NCBI GenBank assembly: GCA_017500745.1
Contig: JAFVYE010000049.1
Span: 1-5,109 of the forward strand
Origin: Clostridia bacterium
GTDB taxonomy: Bacteria > Bacillota > Clostridia > Christensenellales > CAG-917
Direction of reading: 5' to 3'
Length of the DNA: 5,109 nt
Made by a program: the position numbers and the translations under genes. The notes under the pieces are model-generated. The model had not been told where the DNA came from, did not search any database, and saw nothing but the letters and a program-made list of their open reading frames with translations. Positions 1 through 5,109 of the stretch are shown one piece after another; positions within the stretch are counted from its first letter, which is position 1; each line of letters begins with the position of its first letter.

Positions 1-568
1 CATGCACTACTTCATTTGAAAGGAAGTAAGGTTGTGTCAGCAAGCTGTTGGCAACTTGCATATCGCCATCTTCAATGAATTTTTTGATATATCTTGTTGA
101 GATTTTTTTTGTGTTTGCTTTTTCAAAAGGAACAACCTTGACTTTGGTTGCTCTTTCTGAAAAATATTCCTTGAGCATAGGCACACCACCCTCAGCATTT
201 TTGCCAAAGGTATAGTCCTTGCCAACAACGACGCCAATAATATTGTATCGGTTTGTAAGACTGTCAAGATATTCAATGGGAGAAAGATCAGCAAAATTGC
301 TGTCAAAATCCTCACAAATAACATTGTCTATGCCTTGGTTTTCAAAAACAATCAAACGCTCTTGGATTGAGTAGACTTGTGCTTTTTTGTTAAGCAGTGA
401 GTTAGGGTCGTTGCCAAAAGTTGAAATTGCAGTTTCACCACCAAGTTTTACAGCCATTTTCTTTGCTTCATTGATAAGTGCAAGATGTCCAAGGTGTACG
501 CAATCGAAAAATCCAAGTGCAATGACAATTGGCTTTTCATAATGGTCTGTTTTCAAAAAAACGTTCAT
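1..568 (-). CDS. ribF: Bifunctional riboflavin kinase / FMN adenylyltransferase (FAD synthetase), N-terminal part, cut by left edge
   Basis: RibF proteins phosphorylate riboflavin to FMN and adenylylate FMN to FAD in the cytoplasm. I translated the frame by hand from ATG 568-566. It stays open for 189 codons to the left edge, against a family length of about 300-320, so only the N-terminal nucleotidyltransferase domain and the first residues of the riboflavin kinase domain are present. Family landmarks are GFFDCVHLGH (residues 19-28, the HxGH nucleotide-binding motif), STFGNDP (49-55), VVVGKDYTFGKNAEGG (113-128) and ISTRYIK (156-162). The kinase domain begins around QPYFLSNEVVH (179-189). Several of these deviate from consensus: FDG is FDC, the usual PHP is NDP, and the usual SSTxIR is STRYIK. 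The start lies 1 nt after the truB stop (TAA-C-ATG), with a GAGG ribosome-binding site 7 nt upstream. The family call is firm; full adenylyltransferase activity is less certain. Confidence 0.93.
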   Translation of the reverse strand, partial: MNVFLKTDHYEKPIVIALGFFDCVHLGHLALINEAKKMAVKLGGETAISTFGNDPNSLLNKKAQVYSIQERLIVFENQGIDNVICEDFDSNFADLSPIEYLDSLTNRYNIIGVVVGKDYTFGKNAEGGVPMLKEYFSERATKVKVVPFEKANTKKISTRYIKKFIEDGDMQVANSLLTQPYFLSNEVVH

Positions 569-569
569 G

Positions 570-1436
570 TTATAACCTCAAATTAATTACAAGATTATTG
601 TTGATGTTGTTTGCTATGCCGATGACGTTTCCGTCAACTGTTGCCACAAAGTCCCCTTGAGGCAAATTGTCAAATTTGACTTTTACTCCATTGAGAACTT
701 TTTTTCTATATTCGGGACGGATTTCAAAGAAAGGTAGTAAAGAAAGTGCTTTTTCCATTGAAATCAAATGGTCCAAAGGATTCTTTTCAAACTCTCTGAC
801 GTCCACTGAGTTTTCAAGATTGAATATCCCGCTTTTTGTTCGCAAAAGTGAACTCATGTGGCCATACGTGCCAAGAGCCGTTGCTATATCACGGGCTATT
901 GCTCTAATATAGGTACCAGCGCCACAAGTGATTTCAAACTTGAAACTTGCGCTTTGATTTGACAATAGCTTAATATCATAGATATTAACCTTTTTGGCAG
1001 GCAAGTCAAGATTGACACCCTTACGTGCATATTCGTATGCTCTCTTCCCGTCAATAGATTTTGCGGAATAAGACGGGGGAATTTGGTCAACTTCTCCAAT
1101 TAGATCGGGGAGAACCTTGTTTACTTCGTCAACAGTTGGAATGCGTCCACCAGATTCTGTTTCAACGCCCCAAGCATCCAAAGTGTCTGTTGTTGATCCA
1201 AAAACAAATTCGGCTATGTATGTTTTTCTTTTTTCACTGAAAAAATCAAACAATTTGGTTGCTTTCCCTATTGCCACAGGAAGAACGCCTGTTGCCATTG
1301 GATCAAGGGTGCCCATATGACCTACTTTGTATCTTTCGCCGGTCACACGGCGCATTATTCCTCGGACAACCACAACGGCATCACTTGACGTCATATTTTG
1401 TCCCTTATTGACGTTGACGAATGCGCAAATGCTCAT
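570..1436 (-). CDS. truB: tRNA pseudouridine(55) synthase TruB
   Basis: TruB isomerises uridine 55 to pseudouridine in the T-loop of elongator tRNAs. The protein has 288 residues, close to the usual length of about 290-310 for Bacillota. The catalytic motif GHMGTLDPMATGVLP (residues 39-53) contains the nucleophile Asp45. Other conserved blocks are KTYIAEFVFG with Tyr73, TTDTLDAWG (82-90), PPSYSAKSIDGKRAYEYARKG-type substrate-binding loop (120-140), and CGAGTYIRAIARD (171-183), the GTYIR motif. The last 60 or so residues form the short PUA-like C-terminal region. The N-terminal motif, usually NKPxGxTS, reads NKGQNMTS (10-17). The start ATG overlaps the upstream phosphoesterase stop as ATGA, and an AAGGG ribosome-binding site lies 7 nt upstream, which supports this start and translational coupling. 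All catalytic landmarks are present, so the enzyme is probably active. Confidence 0.97.
   Translation of the reverse strand: MSICAFVNVNKGQNMTSSDAVVVVRGIMRRVTGERYKVGHMGTLDPMATGVLPVAIGKATKLFDFFSEKRKTYIAEFVFGSTTDTLDAWGVETESGGRIPTVDEVNKVLPDLIGEVDQIPPSYSAKSIDGKRAYEYARKGVNLDLPAKKVNIYDIKLLSNQSASFKFEITCGAGTYIRAIARDIATALGTYGHMSSLLRTKSGIFNLENSVDVREFEKNPLDHLISMEKALSLLPFFEIRPEYRKKVLNGVKVKFDNLPQGDFVATVDGNVIGIANNINNNLVINLRL
576..579 (-). promoter_or_regulatory. Ribosome-binding site of ribF
   Basis: The minus strand reads TTGAGGT inside the final codons of truB. The GAGG core sits 7 nt upstream of the ribF ATG (568-566). It fixes the ribF start even though ribF begins only 1 nt after the truB stop. Confidence 0.75.
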
Positions 1437-2398
1437 AGTCTATCCCTTGCAACTTTGAGGAGCTTGTCCACAATATCCTCATAATATCCATTGAGTCTGC
1501 ACCCTGCAGCACGAGCGTGCCCTCCACCGCCAAACTCTCTTGCAATATCGCTGGCATCTATGCCGTTTTTTGAACGGATCATAATCTTGTATGACTTGTT
1601 TGATGCCTCGGCTATTGCATACGCAACCTTGACTGAATCAATGTCTATGACAGAAACTATTGTGCCGATTGTATCGTTCATAGAGGTTGAAGTTGCGTCA
1701 AAGTCTTCTTGTTTAAAAGTGATTATGGCGATTTGATTGTCGCTGTAAAATTTGCATTTGGAGAGTACTCTGTTTTCAAGCATAAACTTGTTAATGCTTG
1801 TTTTTTTGAAAACGTCGTATATTACTTTTCCTGAATCAAAACCATAGGACATCAGCTCGCCGGCAACTTCGTGGGTTTGTTTGCTTACTGATGAAAACTG
1901 AAAACATCCACTATCCGTGACAATTCCTGCAAACAAAAGCTCTGCGATTTCCTTTGACATAATGTCCATGTGTTTTATGAGTCTAAAAAGAATCTCAGCA
2001 CATGATGAAACCGATGTGTCAAGGATGGTGATGTCCGAAAATTTTCTGTGAGTCTTATGATGGTCAATGGCAATTTGCTTTTTTGATGCCAAAAATGATT
2101 TCATTGCATTGCCAATGCGATCCAATCCATCGCAATCTACAGCAATTGAAAGGTCGTGTGTCTTTTTTTCTGGCAATGTGACGACGTGTGCTCCGTTCAA
2201 AACACGTAGTGTTTCTGGCACGGGGTCAACGCAATAGACGTCAACGATTTTTCCTAACGAATTAAGAGCGTGATAAAGCGCCAATGCGCAAGACAATGTG
2301 TCGCAATCGGGATTGACATGTGTATACAAAGATATCGTGCTTGCTTGTGCAATTGCCTTTTGTACGCTATTAAACTGCTCTCTTTCGTTTTGTATCAT
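1433..2398 (-). CDS. nrnA: DHH/DHHA1 family phosphoesterase, NrnA-like (nanoRNase / pAp phosphatase)
   Basis: Members of this family hydrolyse short oligoribonucleotides to mononucleotides, and many also dephosphorylate 3'-phosphoadenosine 5'-phosphate, using Mn2+ in the DHH domain. The protein has 321 residues, close to the family norm of about 310-320. The N-terminal DHH domain shows HVNPDCD (residues 27-33, motif I), VDCDGLDRIG (87-96, motif II), DHH (112-114, motif III) and GIVTDSG with Asp162 (motif IV). The C-terminal DHHA1 domain ends in the substrate-binding GGGGHARAAG (290-299). Motif I usually reads PDGD followed by GS; here it is PDCDTLSC, an unusual variant that keeps both metal-binding aspartates. 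The start is ATG 2398-2396, 1 nt after the rbfA stop (TAA-A-ATG). The same frame stays open upstream to another ATG at 2527, but that stretch lies inside rbfA and has no family similarity. I see no strong ribosome-binding site, so coupling to rbfA is likely. The position between rbfA and truB is typical of Bacillota. Family is certain; the exact substrate is inferred. Confidence 0.94.
   Translation of the reverse strand: MIQNEREQFNSVQKAIAQASTISLYTHVNPDCDTLSCALALYHALNSLGKIVDVYCVDPVPETLRVLNGAHVVTLPEKKTHDLSIAVDCDGLDRIGNAMKSFLASKKQIAIDHHKTHRKFSDITILDTSVSSCAEILFRLIKHMDIMSKEIAELLFAGIVTDSGCFQFSSVSKQTHEVAGELMSYGFDSGKVIYDVFKKTSINKFMLENRVLSKCKFYSDNQIAIITFKQEDFDATSTSMNDTIGTIVSVIDIDSVKVAYAIAEASNKSYKIMIRSKNGIDASDIAREFGGGGHARAAGCRLNGYYEDIVDKLLKVARDRL
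1443..1448 (-). promoter_or_regulatory. Ribosome-binding site of truB
   Basis: The minus strand reads AAGGGAT within the last codons of the phosphoesterase gene. The AAGGG core is 7 nt upstream of the truB ATG, which itself overlaps the upstream stop as ATGA. This supports the chosen truB start and coupling by termination-reinitiation. Confidence 0.75.
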
Positions 2399-2399
2399 T

Positions 2400-2771
2400 T
2401 TAGTTGTCGTTTTCTTCTGCGGGAGGAATGACCATTGTTGACAAGATTTTGTCAATATGCATTCCGTAGTCAACGCTGTTGTCAATGACAAAGTTGAGTT
2501 CGGGGAGCAGGCGAATTTGTACTGCATCTTTCATCTTGTTGCGGATGAATGCTCTGCTGCGAACAACGGTGTCAAAGGCCTCCTTTTTCTTTTCATCGCT
2601 ATCTGCATAAATGGAAAGGTGCACCTTTGCATATTTAAGATCAGGTGTTGTGTGAACTTTGGTCACGCTCACAAGGGCCCCTTGGAGTCTGGGGTCCTTG
2701 ATGTCGTTTGCAATGACCTTTGCGATTTGGCGTTGAAGCTCGCCGTTTACACGTTCTATACGAATTTTCAT
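2400..2771 (-). CDS. rbfA: 30S ribosome-binding factor RbfA
   Basis: RbfA binds the free 30S subunit near the 5' end of 16S rRNA and helps late maturation; loss typically causes cold sensitivity in well-studied bacteria. The product has 123 residues, typical of the family, with a single KH-like fold. Recognisable blocks are the N-terminal helix RVNGELQRQIAKVI (7-20), DIKDPRL (23-29), the strand region VSVTKVHTTPDLKYAKVHLS (34-53), and LLPELNFVIDNSVDYGMHI (88-106), matching the family's R.xPxLxFxxDxS pattern. The last residues, PPAEENDN, are an acidic tail. The start ATG overlaps the infB stop (TAATG, sharing base 2771), and GGAG at 2783-2780 gives a well-placed ribosome-binding site inside the infB end. 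The gene directly follows infB, as in most bacteria. Confidence 0.97.
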   Translation of the reverse strand: MKIRIERVNGELQRQIAKVIANDIKDPRLQGALVSVTKVHTTPDLKYAKVHLSIYADSDEKKKEAFDTVVRSRAFIRNKMKDAVQIRLLPELNFVIDNSVDYGMHIDKILSTMVIPPAEENDN

Positions 2772-5068
2772 TAGATTTGCTCCAATTGATATGCTTCAAT
2801 GACGTCATCAACTTTTACGTCAGGATAGTTCAAGAGCATAATACCGCAGTCGTAGTTTCTTGCGATTTCCTTGACGTCATCCTTGCCGTGACGGAGTGAT
2901 GCGATTTCTGTGTCTGTTTCAACCTTGCCGTTGCGGATGAGGCGTGCTCTTGCACCACGAACGATCTTGCCGTCTGTACAGTGGCAACCTGCGATTGTAC
3001 CAACACCTGAAATCTTAAAGATTTCACGGACGTCTGCACTGCCAAGGACGACTTCCTTATACTTGGGTGCCAACAAACCTTTGACTGCTGCTTCAATGTC
3101 CTCAATTGCCTTGTAGATGACATTGTAGAAGCGGATGTCAATCTTGCGCTGAGATGCAAGTGATTTTGCGTTTGCGTCGGGACGGACGTTGAAGCCGATG
3201 ATGATTGCTTTTGCTGTGTCGGCAAGTGAGACGTCACTTTCATTGATTGCGCCTACGCCACCATGAATGATTTCAATGTTGACTTCCTCATTGCCAAGCT
3301 TGCCAAGTGATTGTTTGACAGCTTCAAGTGAGCCCTGTACGTCGGCTTTGATGATGAGCTTGACTGTTTTGAGCTCGCCCTTTGAAATCTTGTCAAAGAG
3401 GTCATCAAGGTTGACTGCTCCGCTTGAATCATCTTTTTTGGTTGCCAACTTAAGCTTTCTTTCTGCAGCGAGATCTCTTGCAAAGCGGTCGCTTTCAACA
3501 ACGTCCATAATGTCGCCTGCTTCGGGGAGTTCATCCCAGCCAGTAACTGACACAGGAATTGAAGGACCAGCTTTTTTGACTTGTTTGCCTTTGTCATCAA
3601 TCATTACTTTGACTCTGCCTGTTGCGGTGCCTGCAATCATATCATCACCACAACACAATGTGCCGGATTGAACAAGAACTGTTGCAATCTTGCCAAGGCC
3701 TTTGTCCATTCGTGCTTCAATGATTGTTCCACGTGCAGTAAGTTTTGGGTTGGCTTTGAGCTCTCTGAGTTCTGCAAGAATAAGAACATTTTCAAGAAGT
3801 TCTTCAACACCAGTTCCCATTTTTGCAGACACGTTGACAACGGGAGTTTCTCCACCCCAAATTTCAGGGAGCAAGCCATGTTCAGTAAGTTGGTTAAGCA
3901 CTCTGTCGGGGTTTGCGCTGACCTTGTCAATCTTGTTGCAAGCAACGATGATTGGAACGTTTGCTTGTCTTGCGTGGTTGATTGCTTCAATGGTTTGAGG
4001 CATTATGCCGTCATCAGCTGCAACAACCAAAATTGCAATGTCGGTGGCCTGTGCACCTCTTGCACGCATAGTTGTAAATGCTTCGTGACCAGGGGTGTCA
4101 AGGAATGTGATGGGGTTTCCGTTGAGTGAAATTGTGTAGCCGCCGATATGTTGGGTAATACCGCCTGCTTCGCCACTTGTAACGTTTGACTTACGGATAT
4201 AGTCAAGCAATGACGTTTTACCGTGGTCAACGTGGCCCATGATGCATACCACAGGAGGACGTGTGACAAGACCACCTTTTGCGATGTTGTCCTCGCGCAT
4301 CTTGTTGAGTTCATCCTCATAAGTGGATTCGGGGCGAAGCTCAAGTGTGATGGGATGGTCCTTGCTGAGTTCGGCTGTGACAAGTTCTGCAGTTTCAAAA
4401 TCAATACTGCCGTTGATGTTTTTGATGATGCCAAGGAGGAAGAGCGTGCTGATGATTTCTGCACCAGTCTTGCCGATCTTCTCGCTGAGCACTTTGATTG
4501 GCACAGGGTCGGTTGTGATGATTGCATGATCAATGACGATTGTGTTTTGTGATGATTGACCCTTTTGCTTGTTGCCGGATTTGTGTCCGCGCCACTTGAA
4601 GTCCTCATCATCGGTCATTGCTCTTGTTTCATCAACAATATAACCACGCTTCATAAGTTGATACTTATTTGCACCAGATTCAGCAAATTTCTTGGAGCCG
4701 TCATTGGTCTTTGCGCCCTTTGTTCTTTGTTGATTTTGTTTGGGAGGAAATTGTTGTGCTGCATTTTGGAGTGCTGCATTGTTTCCGCCAACTTGTTGAT
4801 TGGGTCGAGGTCCGTTGTTTTGAGGACGTCTGTCTCCTGCTTGTTGGGGAGCTTGACCTTGAGGACGTTGTCCTCTTGCTGCTCTTGTATCGTATCCGCC
4901 GGGGAAAACCCTTGTTGTTTCTGTTTTCTTGGGTTTTTCTGGGGGAATATATTGTTCTCTTTGTGTTCCGTCAGAATATTTGATGAGCCAAACGTTGGGC
5001 TTGCCGGTGGCAGTCCTTTCTATTTCAACAGGTTGGGAGGTTTTTTTAGGTTGCCGGGGCGGCGTGAA
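2771..5068 (-). CDS. infB: Translation initiation factor IF-2, N-terminus missing at right edge
   Basis: IF-2 is the GTPase that brings fMet-tRNA to the 30S subunit and promotes subunit joining. The frame is open for 765 codons, from after an in-frame TGA (5071-5069) to the TAA at 2773-2771. Residues below are numbered from Met at 4654. The IF2_N domain is near 41-90. The GTPase has G1 GHVDHGKT (140-147), G2 GGITQHIG (164-171), G3 DTPGH (186-190), G4 NKID (240-243) and G5 SAK (276-278). The beta-barrel domain II is about 305-385, domain III begins at DVQGSLEA (438-445), and the fMet-tRNA-binding C2 domain carries GVGTIAGC (550-557) and YDCGI (601-605). Upstream, 4655-5068 adds 138 in-frame codons of Q/N/P/G/K-rich linker, typical of the disordered IF-2 N-terminal region. 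I checked every codon in that stretch and found no ATG, GTG or TTG, so the true start lies beyond the window. The left boundary at 5068 reflects a likely sequence artefact, not a real gene start. Confidence 0.97.
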   Translation of the reverse strand, partial: FTPPRQPKKTSQPVEIERTATGKPNVWLIKYSDGTQREQYIPPEKPKKTETTRVFPGGYDTRAARGQRPQGQAPQQAGDRRPQNNGPRPNQQVGGNNAALQNAAQQFPPKQNQQRTKGAKTNDGSKKFAESGANKYQLMKRGYIVDETRAMTDDEDFKWRGHKSGNKQKGQSSQNTIVIDHAIITTDPVPIKVLSEKIGKTGAEIISTLFLLGIIKNINGSIDFETAELVTAELSKDHPITLELRPESTYEDELNKMREDNIAKGGLVTRPPVVCIMGHVDHGKTSLLDYIRKSNVTSGEAGGITQHIGGYTISLNGNPITFLDTPGHEAFTTMRARGAQATDIAILVVAADDGIMPQTIEAINHARQANVPIIVACNKIDKVSANPDRVLNQLTEHGLLPEIWGGETPVVNVSAKMGTGVEELLENVLILAELRELKANPKLTARGTIIEARMDKGLGKIATVLVQSGTLCCGDDMIAGTATGRVKVMIDDKGKQVKKAGPSIPVSVTGWDELPEAGDIMDVVESDRFARDLAAERKLKLATKKDDSSGAVNLDDLFDKISKGELKTVKLIIKADVQGSLEAVKQSLGKLGNEEVNIEIIHGGVGAINESDVSLADTAKAIIIGFNVRPDANAKSLASQRKIDIRFYNVIYKAIEDIEAAVKGLLAPKYKEVVLGSADVREIFKISGVGTIAGCHCTDGKIVRGARARLIRNGKVETDTEIASLRHGKDDVKEIARNYDCGIMLLNYPDVKVDDVIEAYQLEQI
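2780..2783 (-). promoter_or_regulatory. Ribosome-binding site of rbfA
   Basis: The minus strand reads TTGGAGCAAATCTAATG across the end of infB. GGAG lies 8 nt upstream of the rbfA ATG, which shares one base with the infB TAA. This supports the rbfA start. Confidence 0.75.
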
Positions 5069-5109
5069 TCATGCGTGCGCCGGTGTCCTGCAGCTGGCCG
5101 GAGTGCGCC
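5051..5109. other. G+C-rich terminal segment, probable chimeric or misassembled contig end
   Basis: By hand count 43 of 59 bases (about 73%) are G or C, while sampled lines of the operon are about 37-45%. Within it the infB frame hits TGA at 5071-5069. On the minus strand, one base out of phase with infB, a different frame is open from the edge down to a TAA at 5048-5046, with residues such as GARMIHAAPAT. The infB-side residues up to TPPRQPKK still look like IF-2 linker, so the join may lie anywhere between about 5051 and 5068. A natural rearrangement or a sequencing error are alternatives, but the composition jump at the very end favours an assembly artefact. Confidence 0.6.

Noticed and set aside
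37..324. Minus-strand open frame of 95 codons rich in Leu and Ile
   Set aside because: It lies within ribF in a different frame; the ribF frame shows family motifs through the same bases, so this is a shadow.
2399..2527. N-terminal extension of the phosphoesterase to an ATG at 2527
   Set aside because: The 43 extra codons lie wholly within rbfA in another frame, resemble no part of the DHH family, and the internal ATG at 2398 gives the normal family length and sits directly after the rbfA stop.
3581..4129. Plus-strand open frame of 182 codons, Cys- and Asn-rich
   Set aside because: It is antisense to the GTPase core of IF-2; the odd Cys content reflects reverse-complemented IF-2 codons. It has no family similarity that I recognise.
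4652..4654. Met at 4654 as the start of a complete IF-2
   Set aside because: It is the first ATG in the open frame, but it has no ribosome-binding site and 138 in-frame codons of typical IF-2 linker lie upstream, so it is an internal residue.
4669..4983. Plus-strand open frame rich in Leu and Val, membrane-like
   Set aside because: It is antisense to the Gln/Asn/Pro-rich IF-2 linker; CAA codons read backwards as TTG give the false hydrophobic look.
5041..5047. Programmed ribosomal frameshift at the A7 run in infB
   Set aside because: infB is not known for this, and the upstream frame does not look like IF-2; the nearby G+C jump points to a join or sequence error.
1..5109. CRISPR arrays, tRNA genes, insertion sequences, riboswitches, terminators
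   Set aside because: I looked on both strands and saw no spaced direct repeats, tRNA-like folds, transposase motifs, inverted-repeat ends or hairpin plus T-run; the coding regions abut with no room for them.

Overview
The window is a stretch of a conserved bacterial translation operon, read entirely from the minus strand. In transcription order it holds infB (translation initiation factor IF-2), rbfA (ribosome-binding factor A), a DHH-family phosphoesterase of the NrnA type, truB (tRNA pseudouridine-55 synthase) and the first 189 codons of ribF (riboflavin kinase / FMN adenylyltransferase). Both ends are incomplete: ribF runs off the left edge, and the N-terminus of infB is lost at the right edge. 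The infB-rbfA-nrnA-truB-ribF order is typical of Bacillota, especially Clostridia. G+C content is about 37-45% in the lines I counted by hand, and IF-2 has a Q/N/P/G-rich linker. A clostridial, probably gut or other anaerobic, lineage is likely, but I cannot name a genus.

Layout: infB fills the right half (5068 to 2771). Its stop overlaps the rbfA start (TAATG). rbfA (2771-2400) is followed after 1 nt by the phosphoesterase gene (2398-1433), whose stop overlaps the truB start (ATGA). truB (1436-570) is followed after 1 nt by ribF (568 to the left edge). There is no intergenic space, and I see no internal promoter or terminator, so the genes probably form one polycistronic, translationally coupled message. 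No stretch over 300 bases lacks a gene, and the plus strand carries no credible gene.

Functionally, IF-2 places initiator tRNA on the ribosome and RbfA matures the 30S subunit. TruB makes pseudouridine 55 in tRNA, and the NrnA-like enzyme probably degrades nanoRNA and/or pAp. RibF makes FMN and FAD and is a common passenger of this operon.

I found no novel defence, mobile or RNA system; this is core housekeeping DNA. Two things deserve a second look. First, the last roughly 45-60 bases (about 5051-5109) jump to about 73% G+C and put an in-frame stop into infB, with no usable start codon between that stop and residue Met at 4654. This looks like a chimeric or misassembled contig end. Second, RibF, and to a lesser degree the phosphoesterase and TruB, depart from family consensus at several motif positions.
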